A DNA stretch of 64,000 nt from JABDJX01 sp039942715 (GCA_039942715.1 JBDVBY010000007.1:1-64000), one strand, 5' to 3'; counted from the first letter of the stretch, positions 40,999 to 49,818 are shown. The notes: a model not told the origin generated them from the sequence alone. Numbers and translations: made by a program.

Positions 40999-42831
40999 TT
41001 ATTCAGCCGGAGTGGCTTCGGCAGTTCCAAGCGTGCCGCGTTTGCCGTCGCGATACATTGCTTTGGCAAGTGCTACGCACATCAGCCCCATGACCATAGT
41101 AAAGGGCAAAGCGCCGATGATCATCGCATTGCGCAAGGCAACCATTGGATCAGCACTCCCTGCTTTACCTGCGATCAACAACGTGCCGATCACAGCCGTC
41201 AGGATAACGCCCCAAACGATTTTGTGCTTGTTGCCGACTTCTTGATCGCCACCGGACATGATCGTGTTCATCACAAGGATGCCCGAGTCAGCAGATGTGA
41301 CAAGGAACGTCATGATCAGAACCACACACATGATGGTGATCGCCGACAAGAACCCGCCCGAGATCATTTCGCCAAGAGTGACGAAAAGCTTGGCCGTATT
41401 TGACGCACCGATAATTGCACCATCAGCGCCGCCAGTCAGTTCCAGATCAATCGCGGTGCCGCCAAGGATAGTCATCCACGCAAAACACACCATCGCAGGA
41501 GCAAAGACGCAGCCGATGATGAATTCGCGCACCGAACGACCGCGCGAGATACGTGCAAGGAACAATCCGACGAAAGGCGAGAACGCAATCCACCAAGCCC
41601 AATAGAAGGTTGTCCAACCAGACTGCCAGCCAAACTGACGTCCGGGCTCACCCGCTGCATATGCAGCCTGAAGAACATCGTCAGGCAACGCTGCTGCATC
41701 ACCTTCAAGTGCTGATTTGAAGCCGTCAAACGACCCCCATGCATTGGTTGCACCACCGCGCAGCGCATCCGCAAATGGCGCGGCCTCTGCTGGAAGGGCT
41801 GCATCAAATGCCGACCCGGCTTGTGGACCGTAGGCGCCAAAGCTGATCGAGACAAAGTTGATCAGGTAGTCGACCAATGCAGTCGCATATGTGGTCATGG
41901 CAAAGAAGAATGAGCCAAAGAGCACGAATACAAGCAGCAAGATTAGCGACAGGACAAGGTTAAGGTTCGAGAGGTACTTAACGCCTCGTCCAACACCTGA
42001 AACCGCCGAGATGATCGAAAGGCTCATGATCACCAAAAGCCCCGCGATCAGGCCAACAGTGCCCGGTGCAGGCGCTTCGCCCGTCATGTTCATCATCCAT
42101 TCCATGCCGGTGATTGCGTACACACCGTCAATGAATTGCGAGATGCCAAATCCGATTGTCACTGACACACCAAGGATGGTTGCCACGACGCCTAGCACGT
42201 CAACGACGTGACCTAGAAAGCCATTCATCAACTTGCCGAACAGCGGCGTAAGAGCTGTGCGGATCGTCAGAGGCATGTCGCGGGTATACGCGTAGTAGGC
42301 CAGAGAAAGCCCGGTGACGACGTAGATTGCCCAGGCATGAAAGCCATAGTGCGCAAAGGTGTAACGATAGGCTGACTGCAAGGCTTCCTCGGTGTTTGGT
42401 GTAACATCACCAGACACGGTCAGCGGGTTTGATCCCCAAAGCCCAAGCGGTTCTGCTGTTGCGAAAACCATCAGACCCACGCCAAGACCAGCGCCAAACA
42501 TCATCGAGAACCATGAGAAGTTCGAAAACTCGGTGCCTTCTCCGGGACGACCCATGACGCGTTTGCCCGTTTGAGGCAAGGCCGCGACGACGAACAGGAA
42601 AAAGGCAAAGAAGCCTACTATGACAATGTAAAAACTGTTAAAGCCTTCAAGAATTGTGCTGTTCAAACTTCCCAGAACGCTGTTTGCATTGCCCGGAGCG
42701 ACAAGCGCCCAAAGCACAAGTCCAACCATAATCGCCTTACTGATTATGGCGATCTGAACACTGTGGCCTTCATAAAATCCCTTGTCAGATCGAGCGATCT
42801 CCAAGTCCGTAAACGGTGGTTTGATAGACAT
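40999..42831 (-). CDS. BCCT-family betaine/carnitine/choline-type transporter
   Basis: 610 residues with about 12 TM helices. The N-terminal glycine motif 'FGAGLGVGLMVFATAEPLGL' lines the sodium/substrate path, and the tryptophan box and helix-9 signature 'TTFYWAWWIAFSPFVGLFLA' is intact. A long extracytoplasmic insertion of about 50 residues rich in Ala/Asp ('AAALPDDVLQAAYAAGEP') precedes that box. BCCT carriers import quaternary or N-methylated ammonium compounds. The start at 42831 has GGGAGGA; a longer frame to 42882 lacks it. It probably supplies the substrate of the surrounding pathway. Confidence 0.94.
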   Translation of the reverse strand: MSIKPPFTDLEIARSDKGFYEGHSVQIAIISKAIMVGLVLWALVAPGNANSVLGSLNSTILEGFNSFYIVIVGFFAFFLFVVAALPQTGKRVMGRPGEGTEFSNFSWFSMMFGAGLGVGLMVFATAEPLGLWGSNPLTVSGDVTPNTEEALQSAYRYTFAHYGFHAWAIYVVTGLSLAYYAYTRDMPLTIRTALTPLFGKLMNGFLGHVVDVLGVVATILGVSVTIGFGISQFIDGVYAITGMEWMMNMTGEAPAPGTVGLIAGLLVIMSLSIISAVSGVGRGVKYLSNLNLVLSLILLLVFVLFGSFFFAMTTYATALVDYLINFVSISFGAYGPQAGSAFDAALPAEAAPFADALRGGATNAWGSFDGFKSALEGDAAALPDDVLQAAYAAGEPGRQFGWQSGWTTFYWAWWIAFSPFVGLFLARISRGRSVREFIIGCVFAPAMVCFAWMTILGGTAIDLELTGGADGAIIGASNTAKLFVTLGEMISGGFLSAITIMCVVLIMTFLVTSADSGILVMNTIMSGGDQEVGNKHKIVWGVILTAVIGTLLIAGKAGSADPMVALRNAMIIGALPFTMVMGLMCVALAKAMYRDGKRGTLGTAEATPAE

Positions 42832-42911
42832 TTGGTCCTCCCTTTTGTCCCTTTTTTGCGGTTTGACTTCTTGTTGAGCCATTGGCCGCGATTTGTGTTG
42901 GGCGAACGCCC

Positions 42912-43928
42912 TTACGTTTGAGTTTTGACGACGTCTTCAATTTTAGCGAGCGTCGCTTTGTTGACCGCCACTCCTGTTCGTTTGGCTTTCTGCCGGTGTC
43001 CACGGCGGCCGTCTCCGGGCAAGTGTGCCCCTTCCTGAGAGCAGACTGCTTGGACCAAATCGGCCATACGCGTGCCAAAAGCGCCGTCTGAAGTTGTATT
43101 TGGGTCGATTGCTATGAAAAATTGACCGGTCCGAGGCGGCCCTCCGACGGGGCCCGAAAACGGAGAGGCATGAATGCCAAGCTGTCCGCCTGATAGTGCC
43201 GCTGCCATTACCTCCACCAGCATCGCGACACCTACACCTTTGTAGCCGCCTGATGGTGCCATAGACCCCTTCAACCCCACATCCGGGTCAGTCGTATCGT
43301 TGCCTTCGGAATCCAGAGCCCAGCCAACCGGGATCGCCTTGCCTTCACGTGCATGTTTCATCACTTCGCTCTTGGCAATTGTGCTGGCGCTTTGGTCAAT
43401 CAACAGCGCCGGTTCGCCATCATCGCCCGGTACGGCGATTGAGAACGGGTTGGTGCCCACAACGGGCTTTGCACCACCCGAAGGCGCAATCGACGCAGGC
43501 GCATTCGTGAATCCGATCCCGACAAGCCCGTCAAGTGCCAGACGTTTTGTGTGATACCCCAGCACGCCGCAGTTGTAGCTGTTGTGGATTGCAAGCACGG
43601 CGACGCCCTGTTCACGTGCCAAAGGCATCAATCGTTGGAAGCCTTGATCAATCGCCGCGTGTGCAAAACCGGTGGCAGCATCCACGCGAAGAACGCTTGG
43701 GCGTGGTTGCGAAAGCGCAGGTTTGGCTTTGCCATCAACTTTTCCGCAAATGACGTGCTCACAGTAAATCGGGATATAAGCCAACCCGTGGCTTGCTACA
43801 CCATCGGCTTCAGTGGCGGCCGTAGCAACTGCAAGAGGGCGAGCGTTCTCTTCGGATGTGCCTACAGCGATAAGGGCATCAAACGCGATGTCTTCGATTT
43901 GTTGCAGCGTGAGGGTTTCGGTTTCCAT
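42912..43928 (-). CDS. Ldh-family (malate/lactate/ketimine reductase) NAD(P) oxidoreductase
   Basis: 338 residues, the LDH2/MDH2 fold. 'ATEADGVASHGLAYIPIYCE' contains the family's catalytic His region, followed by 'HNSYNCGVLGYHTKRLA', 'IGFTNAPASIAPSGGAKPVV' and the cofactor-binding 'GTNPFSIAVP', then 'KGSMAPSGGYKGVGVAMLVE'. Family members include ureidoglycolate dehydrogenase, piperideine-2-carboxylate reductase and N-methyl-L-amino-acid dehydrogenase; the last fits an N-methyl pathway but cannot be proved. ATG 43928 is used; a TTG one codon upstream is possible. Three bases separate it from the DUF3726 gene. Confidence 0.88.
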   Translation of the reverse strand: METETLTLQQIEDIAFDALIAVGTSEENARPLAVATAATEADGVASHGLAYIPIYCEHVICGKVDGKAKPALSQPRPSVLRVDAATGFAHAAIDQGFQRLMPLAREQGVAVLAIHNSYNCGVLGYHTKRLALDGLVGIGFTNAPASIAPSGGAKPVVGTNPFSIAVPGDDGEPALLIDQSASTIAKSEVMKHAREGKAIPVGWALDSEGNDTTDPDVGLKGSMAPSGGYKGVGVAMLVEVMAAALSGGQLGIHASPFSGPVGGPPRTGQFFIAIDPNTTSDGAFGTRMADLVQAVCSQEGAHLPGDGRRGHRQKAKRTGVAVNKATLAKIEDVVKTQT

Positions 43929-43931
43929 CAA

Positions 43932-44567
43932 TCAATCCCTGTCCGTTGTGCCTGCGCCCGCGCCCTTTAAACGACTTTCTTCTGTCGCTGGCGCATAAGT
44001 GCGGTGCGCAAATGTGTTGAGTGTTTTCCAAACTGTGGCCGCTGGTTCCGCACGCGTTGATGTTGAGACCGGTGCTCCTAATGTTCCGCCGCACAATACG
44101 CGCACGACACTGGCAAAAGAGCCTGCAGGCCGACCGTTTATGCACAGGTCCGATCCATTTGTGACGGCGAAACCGCCTGGCCACTCTAGGGTTACAACGC
44201 TTTTACAATGTGCGGCCATGTTGGCGGCGAAAAACAAAAGCAAATTCGGTGCCGCAACCCGGCTAGCACGTATCGGGCTGTTTTGGATCGCGTCAACTCT
44301 GTCCGAAAGCGCTGTGCCGGTCATTAAAGGGCAAAGCGTGCGCCCTGTTGCATACCATTCAGAACTGTTTGTGGCTGGTGTGATGTTTGAAAGGGAGGCT
44401 CCATCGAATTTCCCAAGCGCCTCGGCCAACGCCCCGCATCCATCAACACCGTGGGCGCAAAGCCACCGCACCGCTTTGCCTGCCTCTTCGGCCAACCCCC
44501 AATGGTAACCAGCGCCCCGCGTTGCTTTCTTGGCGGTCGCTTCAACTTCATTGAGAGAAAAACTCAC
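43932..44567 (-). CDS. DUF3726-domain protein
   Basis: 211 residues. The N-terminus 'SFSLNEVEATAKKATRGAGY' with 'GLAEEAGKAVRWLCAHGVDG' is characteristic of the DUF3726 family, which I know mainly from genomic context next to amine/betaine catabolic genes. No enzymatic motif was identified; about five Cys are scattered. It overlaps the stop of the 560-residue unknown gene by 4 bp and precedes the Ldh gene, so its synthesis is coupled to both. Confidence 0.78.
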   Translation of the reverse strand: MSFSLNEVEATAKKATRGAGYHWGLAEEAGKAVRWLCAHGVDGCGALAEALGKFDGASLSNITPATNSSEWYATGRTLCPLMTGTALSDRVDAIQNSPIRASRVAAPNLLLFFAANMAAHCKSVVTLEWPGGFAVTNGSDLCINGRPAGSFASVVRVLCGGTLGAPVSTSTRAEPAATVWKTLNTFAHRTYAPATEESRLKGAGAGTTDRD

Positions 44568-46246
44568 GATGACACCATAGGGTAAACCCAGTGATCGGCG
44601 TTTTCAGAATTTAATTCATCAGGGTAGGGTGCACCGGCGTACATACAAATCCGCACCCAACGATCAGACCGTGGGTCAAAGTGCGTGGCGCCGAAAAAGG
44701 ACAGTTTGGCGCGCAACATGTCGATGGGCAGTATATGGTCGCTGATCGTGTTGTCGCGTATCTCTCCATATGGCGCGACCCGGCTCATTTGCGCGCGGCG
44801 GATCGTGTGACGATGCTCGGGATGGCGCAACAGGAAGTCAGCGATCACGCTTTGCGCAGGCCATTGTTCCAGAACGTTGATGGCTGTGGCGGCATCACGG
44901 GCGGGTGCCAGCGGTTGCTCATAATCGGAAATCGGCTCTTCAAAACGCTCACCCATACGGGGCTCAAGCTTTTCTTCAGATACGTACCAAGCCCGCGCAC
45001 AATTTTCGGTTTTGTCCCAATCAAGATCGCGCGCCCAACCGAATGAGGTGGTCAACAATTCACGAACCTCGGCAACGGGCATCGAACCGTCGATCCGGAA
45101 CGCTTCGGAATTGCTGTCTGACATGCATCTTGCCAAATCATCGACCAGATTGGGGTAGGGTTCCAAAATTAGCGATGAGACAAGCTCTTGGCCTTCTTCG
45201 CTTAGTTCGGTCAGTGACCACGTGCACAGCCGATCCCAAGGATAATCACCGTGCAAATCTTGCGCCGCAATGTAAATTTTGAGAGCTTCCACGTCAGCGC
45301 GCAGTTCACTAAGTTTTTGCAATTGCGCGGGATGCTCTGATTTCCATACCGAGATCGACTGCGCGCTTCGTTCAAAGATATCACGGAACAGGTCGACCTC
45401 CGCTTGGGTCGCTGTCTCGACAGCACGGACGCGTGCAATCGCTTCCTCTCGCACAATCATCCAATTGTTGAACAGAACCGGATGATTGATGATGAAAGGT
45501 GCCATTCCAAGGCCGGTCGAATTTCCAATTCCAAGTCTTCTGGCAAGGGATGGATCAAGTGTGGCAGTCGCTTCACCCCCTAAGGTTTTTGCGATGTGCT
45601 GCACGAGGTCGCGCACAAACGTGCGGATCAAATAGACCGACAGCATCTCAACTTGAAAAGGCACGTCAAATTCGTCGCGCGCGGCTATGGTCTCGCGATC
45701 GGCAGCGCCAAACTTGCCCGATCCATAGACTGCCGTTGTGCGCATTAGATAGCCAACCGCGTCTATCTGTTCAGCGTCGGGTTGCTTGCCAGATGCCAAT
45801 GCCTCAACAACATGGCGCCACAAGCGAACAGAGCGATTTGCGCGCGACAATGAGAGTTCTGATTCCTGAAGGCGCCCGGCTTCCTGCAGCGGGACGTTGC
45901 GCTCTAAGCGGTCAAGATCCTCGGCAGAGGGAATGCCGTCAAACAGGGTGAAAGTTGCATCCCAAGCCTCGGCAATAACACGGTCCGAGCGTTTTTCAGG
46001 CGGTAGATCGTGCGCAAAGGCAACCAATGAATATGACCGGTTAGGGCCTTTCGCAGTATAAACTGCGCGCCCAACGCCGTTGCTATCAATATCAAAAACC
46101 GGACAGGAAAATTCCCAATGCTCGGCTGCCATGCGCCGTGTCAGGATGCGCATAAAGCTCAACCGGCATTGATGCAGCGAGCCAAGGCGCTTTAACCGCA
46201 TGACTGTTTCAGGGGACCTGCGTTCAATTTCCTTCTTTGGGTTCAT
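44564..46246 (-). CDS. Large conserved-context protein of unknown function
   Basis: 560 residues, soluble and mostly helical, with no signal peptide or TM helix. Features seen: 'SCPVFDIDSNGVGRAVYTAK' near the N-terminus, 'YGSGKFGAADRETIAARDEF' around 170, 'GNSTGLGMAPFIINHPVLFN' around 255, an acidic C-terminal half, and 'ADHWVYPMVSS' at the end. The Gly-rich 'GIGNSTGLGM' stretch may be a ligand loop. No family function is recognised. It overlaps both neighbours by 4 bp, between the M19-like and DUF3726 genes. A similarly placed unknown next to an M19 homologue is known in Pseudomonas betaine/dimethylglycine clusters, from memory. Confidence 0.75.
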   Translation of the reverse strand: MNPKKEIERRSPETVMRLKRLGSLHQCRLSFMRILTRRMAAEHWEFSCPVFDIDSNGVGRAVYTAKGPNRSYSLVAFAHDLPPEKRSDRVIAEAWDATFTLFDGIPSAEDLDRLERNVPLQEAGRLQESELSLSRANRSVRLWRHVVEALASGKQPDAEQIDAVGYLMRTTAVYGSGKFGAADRETIAARDEFDVPFQVEMLSVYLIRTFVRDLVQHIAKTLGGEATATLDPSLARRLGIGNSTGLGMAPFIINHPVLFNNWMIVREEAIARVRAVETATQAEVDLFRDIFERSAQSISVWKSEHPAQLQKLSELRADVEALKIYIAAQDLHGDYPWDRLCTWSLTELSEEGQELVSSLILEPYPNLVDDLARCMSDSNSEAFRIDGSMPVAEVRELLTTSFGWARDLDWDKTENCARAWYVSEEKLEPRMGERFEEPISDYEQPLAPARDAATAINVLEQWPAQSVIADFLLRHPEHRHTIRRAQMSRVAPYGEIRDNTISDHILPIDMLRAKLSFFGATHFDPRSDRWVRICMYAGAPYPDELNSENADHWVYPMVSS

Positions 46247-47217
46247 GCGCGCCCCCCGAAGTTTTCAGAATAGAACCGGTACCAGTTCCTTCCCATGATG
46301 CCGGCGATTTCTTCCGCGTTCATGCCAACATCGCGTAGACCTGCTTCGATGTTGCCGAAGTCTCGGTTATCGCGAAACCAATATGGCATGTCAGGAAAGC
46401 CAGGAGCCGAGGCAGAGCCTTCACCGTAGTCAGTTTCTTTGGTCCAGCGCCCGGTGCGCATCCACTCCACAACGCTGTCGGGTTGATCCTGACACAAGTC
46501 AGACCCAATGCCGAAATGAGCTGTTCCAAAGCGGTCAGCCGTGCGCGCGATCATCTCGCAAAAACTCTGCCGCGAGCATTCAGACTTGTCCTTAAGATGA
46601 TGGGGGTAAAGAGAAAAACCCATCATGCCGCCGTTTTCGACAACTGCCTGAATAACGTTGTCTTTTTTATTGCGCAGGGCTGGCGACCACTCAAACGGAT
46701 TGGCATGTGTGATCGCAATTGGGCGTTCTGAGATTTCCGCAGCCTCGATAGTGGAGCGGTCTGCCGAATGACTCATATCAACGACAAGGCCAACGCGGTT
46801 CATTTCCTTGATAACCTGTCGGCCCATTCGCGTGACGCCAGCATCCTCTGTCTCGTAGCACCCCGTCGCTAGCAATGATTGGTTGTTATACGTCAGTTGC
46901 ATGAAGCGAGCGCCAAGGGTGTGGACGATTTCGACAAGGCCGATGTCGTCTTCGATGGGGCTTGGGTTTTGAAAGCCAAAGAAAATGGCAGTGCGATTTG
47001 TTTCACGCGCACGATCAATGTCTGCTGCTGTTTCGCCTTTAAGGATCAGATCAGAATATTGCTCAAACCAGCGGTTCCATTGCTCGAAGTTCTGCACAGT
47101 TTCACGAAACATCTCGTGATAAGCAATCGTCACATGAACTGCAGCGACGTCGCCTTCGCGCATATGCCGAAATATCTTTTCGGACCAATTGGCGTATTGC
47201 AGGCAGTCGATACGCAT
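46243..47217 (-). CDS. M19 (membrane dipeptidase)-like protein with missing metal ligands
   Basis: 324 residues, amidohydrolase barrel. Two histidines are preserved, His150 in 'GLVVDMSHSADRS' and His171 in 'PIAITHANPFEW'. The N-terminal H-x-D zinc motif of M19 is absent (the protein opens M-R-I-D-C-L-Q-Y-A-N-W) and the bridging Glu (normally E-G-G) is Gln in G-F-Q-N (residues 81-84). So it is unlikely to be an ordinary binuclear dipeptidase; it may be mononuclear, act on another bond or be non-catalytic. ATG 47217 overlaps the aldehyde dehydrogenase stop (TGATG). It sits in the BCCT-sox operon. Confidence 0.83.
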   Translation of the reverse strand: MRIDCLQYANWSEKIFRHMREGDVAAVHVTIAYHEMFRETVQNFEQWNRWFEQYSDLILKGETAADIDRARETNRTAIFFGFQNPSPIEDDIGLVEIVHTLGARFMQLTYNNQSLLATGCYETEDAGVTRMGRQVIKEMNRVGLVVDMSHSADRSTIEAAEISERPIAITHANPFEWSPALRNKKDNVIQAVVENGGMMGFSLYPHHLKDKSECSRQSFCEMIARTADRFGTAHFGIGSDLCQDQPDSVVEWMRTGRWTKETDYGEGSASAPGFPDMPYWFRDNRDFGNIEAGLRDVGMNAEEIAGIMGRNWYRFYSENFGGRA

Positions 47218-48668
47218 CAATCAGGAACTCCAGCGCTGATGTAGGCGGTTTTTACCGTAGTATAAAATTCTGCTGCTGCTTTGCCTTGTTCGCGGGATCC
47301 ATAAGAGCTGTCGCCACGTCCGCCAAATGGCACGTGATAATCGGTTCCGGCGGTTGGCAAATTGACGGTGACAACGCCGGTGCGCGCGTTGCGGCGAAAG
47401 TGGGTAGCCCGCGCAAGGCTTTTTGTAACAATGCCTGACGTCAGGCCAAATTTGGTGTCGTTCACCACGCTCAGTGATTCATCATAGCTGCCAACGCGAA
47501 TGACAGACGTCAAAGGCGCAAACATTTCCTCGCGGTTGATCCGCATGTCATTGGTTGTGTTTAGAAAAACCCCAGGGGACATATAGTAACCGTCGTGAGG
47601 CCGTTCCAATCGGACACCTCCACAGGCAAGCTCTGCCCCTTCGGATTTGCCTAATTCGACGTAGTCTAGATTTTCCTGCAACTGGCCTTCACTCACAATG
47701 GGCCCAAGTTGCGTGCCGTCTTCCAATGCGTGGCCAACCTTCAAAGCTTTGGCACCTGTAACCAGTTTTTCTACGAACGCGTCATGGATTGCATCGTGAA
47801 CCACCAGCCGCGAAGATGCTGTACATTTCTGACCAGAGCCACCGAACGCCCCGCCAAGAGCGACAGTGACTGCAAGATCAAGATCGGCGTCATCCATGAT
47901 TGCCAGCGCGTTCTTTGAACCCATCTCAAGCTGAACTTTGGTAAAGTTTTGAACTGCCGCTGATGCGATGCCACGCCCGACTGGTACAGACCCAGTGAAG
48001 GAAACCGCGTTGATGTCTGGGCTTTCAACAAGGCGCTGGCCGATAGAGCGCCCTGAACCCATGACCAACGAGAAAAGCCCTTCAGGAATATCCTGTTTGG
48101 CAATGATCTCGGTCAGCGCGACAGCAGAGGCTGGCGTGACGTTCGCTGGTTTCCAAATTACGGCATTGCCATAGCAAAGAGCAGGGGCGATCTTCCACGC
48201 CGCCGTAGCTGTGGGGAAATTCCAAGGTGAGATGATTGCGACAACGCCCACAGGTTCACGACGCACGTCAATTTCGATGCCATCCCGTACGCTGTCGGCG
48301 TTCTCGCCCAATTGGCGCAGACATTCCGCCGCGTAGTAAGTAAAGAACTGACCTGCTCGATAGACTTCGCCTTTGCCTTCGGCCAGTGGCTTGCCTTCTT
48401 CGCGGCTTAGAAGTGTGCCCAATTCTTCGGACCGCGCGATCAATTCGGTGCCAATGGCCTGCAAAACCGCCTGTTTGCGTTCCATGCCATAGCCAGTCCA
48501 AAGGCGCTGCGCTTCATGCGCTTTCTCAATTGCGAGGTCCAACTGATCAGAGCTTGCTTGCGCAAAAACACCAACCAAGTCACTCAAATCAGAGGGGTTT
48601 CTGTTTTCGATCTCGCTTTCGCCGCCAATCCATTGGCCTGCGATGTAATTCAGTTTGCTGTTAGACAC
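47217..48668 (-). CDS. NAD(P)-dependent aldehyde dehydrogenase, semialdehyde type
   Basis: 483 residues from GTG 48668 (GGGGG upstream). Catalytic Cys lies in 'GGSGQKCTASSR', the general base Glu in 'QLEMGSKNALAIMDD', and the nucleotide loop is 'SFTGSVPVGRGI'. 'ISPWNFPTATAAWKIAPAL' holds the Asn of the oxyanion hole. The combination resembles alpha-ketoglutaric semialdehyde/2,5-dioxovalerate dehydrogenases. That would feed 2-oxoglutarate from a five-carbon intermediate, but succinate- or other semialdehydes cannot be excluded. It is first in the leftward operon. Confidence 0.9.
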   Translation of the reverse strand: MSNSKLNYIAGQWIGGESEIENRNPSDLSDLVGVFAQASSDQLDLAIEKAHEAQRLWTGYGMERKQAVLQAIGTELIARSEELGTLLSREEGKPLAEGKGEVYRAGQFFTYYAAECLRQLGENADSVRDGIEIDVRREPVGVVAIISPWNFPTATAAWKIAPALCYGNAVIWKPANVTPASAVALTEIIAKQDIPEGLFSLVMGSGRSIGQRLVESPDINAVSFTGSVPVGRGIASAAVQNFTKVQLEMGSKNALAIMDDADLDLAVTVALGGAFGGSGQKCTASSRLVVHDAIHDAFVEKLVTGAKALKVGHALEDGTQLGPIVSEGQLQENLDYVELGKSEGAELACGGVRLERPHDGYYMSPGVFLNTTNDMRINREEMFAPLTSVIRVGSYDESLSVVNDTKFGLTSGIVTKSLARATHFRRNARTGVVTVNLPTAGTDYHVPFGGRGDSSYGSREQGKAAAEFYTTVKTAYISAGVPD

Positions 48669-48724
48669 GCTAAAACCCCCATGTAAGCGATCCACACAAG
48701 TGTGGACGCGATTACTTAAATCAG

Positions 48725-48743
48725 TCAAACTAAAATAGTTGAA
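48725..48743. promoter_or_regulatory. Candidate LysR-type operator in the divergent gap
   Basis: The 99-bp gap between the aldehyde dehydrogenase and LysR genes contains TCAAACT-AAAAT-AGTTGAA, an imperfect dyad of the T-N11-A type bound by LysR regulators (ACT/AGT core exact, flanks approximate). Divergent regulator/target arrangement fits. Confidence 0.4.
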
Positions 48744-48767
48744 CCAAATTTCAGGAAATCTGAAGTT

Positions 48768-49664
48768 ATGATAAAGATCGAAATGCTCAGATGTTTCAGC
48801 GCTGTGGCGCAGTCTGGAAATCTTGCGGACGCCGCCGCACGCTTGGGGCGGACGCAATCTGCTGTGTCGATGACCTTAAAGCAATTGGAAGAGGACTTGG
48901 GTCAAAAACTGTTTGAAGGCGAACGTAAAAGCAAACTGACTCCGTTAGGGGAACAGATATTCACGCTTGCGCAGCAACAGGTGCAAGCCTTCGACAATGG
49001 TGTGCGAGAAATAAGGGCGTCTGCGCAATCGCCAAAGGGCTTGCTGAGGGTTGTGTCGATCCCCTCTGCCACGGGAAATTTTGTGCCGCATGCCGCAAAA
49101 GAAATGACGGCAAGACATCCAGGATTGAAGATCGATGTGCGCGACGCTGACACAGAGGTAGTTATTGACACGCTTGTTCGTGGTCAGGCCGATGTCGGTA
49201 TCGCCTCCGGAGAACCATCGCTGAATGGCGTACAAAGTGATCTCCTTTTTCAGGATGATTTCGGTCTGACCTGCGCCAGCGATCATCCATTGGCAAAACA
49301 CGAAGGGTCTTTAGCGTTCGCTGACGCCGAGGCGTTTGCGTTTGTCGGCAACAACCTTTGCCACCAAATAAAACACGCACGTCTTCAGAACGCTTTGGCG
49401 AACACGCGGCTACATGCTCACAACACGCTTTCTTTGATCGGAATTCTTCAGACAGGAAACTGGTTCACCATTCTGCCGGGGGCTGTTGTGCAGCAATTGC
49501 CATGTACTTTGGTGTTCCGACCTTTGAGCGATCTGAATGCCAAGCGGACGGTTTCGGTATTGGTCTCTGAACGATCCAGCCAAAGGAGTTTCGCTGAGGA
49601 GTTTATCTCGGTGCTTCAAATGCTCTGTCCAACGAATTCATCACGTCACGCAACAAGCAACTAA
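48768..49664 (+). CDS. LysR-family transcriptional regulator
   Basis: 298 residues. The N-terminal winged HTH covers about 1-60, with 'MLRCFSAVAQSGNLADAAAR' and 'LGRTQSAVSMTLKQLEEDLG'. The effector-binding domain begins near residue 90 ('GLLRVVSIPSATGNFVPHAA'). It is transcribed divergently from the aldehyde dehydrogenase-to-soxG operon, 99 bp away, and is the likely regulator of that operon; the downstream ABC cluster on the same strand is a second possible target. AGGAA precedes the ATG. Confidence 0.93.
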   Translation: MIKIEMLRCFSAVAQSGNLADAAARLGRTQSAVSMTLKQLEEDLGQKLFEGERKSKLTPLGEQIFTLAQQQVQAFDNGVREIRASAQSPKGLLRVVSIPSATGNFVPHAAKEMTARHPGLKIDVRDADTEVVIDTLVRGQADVGIASGEPSLNGVQSDLLFQDDFGLTCASDHPLAKHEGSLAFADAEAFAFVGNNLCHQIKHARLQNALANTRLHAHNTLSLIGILQTGNWFTILPGAVVQQLPCTLVFRPLSDLNAKRTVSVLVSERSSQRSFAEEFISVLQMLCPTNSSRHATSN

Positions 49665-49742
49665 GCGAAGGTCTATTCTGCGCCTCCCGGAGAACTTGAC
49701 GGTAAGTGCTTATCAAGGCTCAAAACAGACATTGTTGAGCGG

Positions 49743-49816
49743 TACGAAAAGGGTGGTTTTGTCCGCAAAACAGACCTTTCCACCATTTTCGTAGGTTCAG
49801 TTCACAAAACCACCCT
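49743..49816 (+). promoter_or_regulatory. Overlapping inverted repeats upstream of the ABC cluster
   Basis: AGGGTGGTTTTGT (49750-49762) and ACAAAACCACCCT (49804-49816) are a perfect 13-bp inverted pair, centres 54 bp apart. A second pair, TACGAAAAGGGTGG (49743-49756) with CCACCATTTTCGTA (49780-49793), matches at 13 of 14 positions and shares the same left arm. A small GTTTTG-TCCG-CAAAAC hairpin (49756-49771) is nested inside. The arms are mutually exclusive if folded as RNA; as DNA, the two 13-bp boxes lie about five helical turns apart, just ahead of a promoter-like TTGACA. Confidence 0.55.
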
Positions 49817-49818
49817 GC

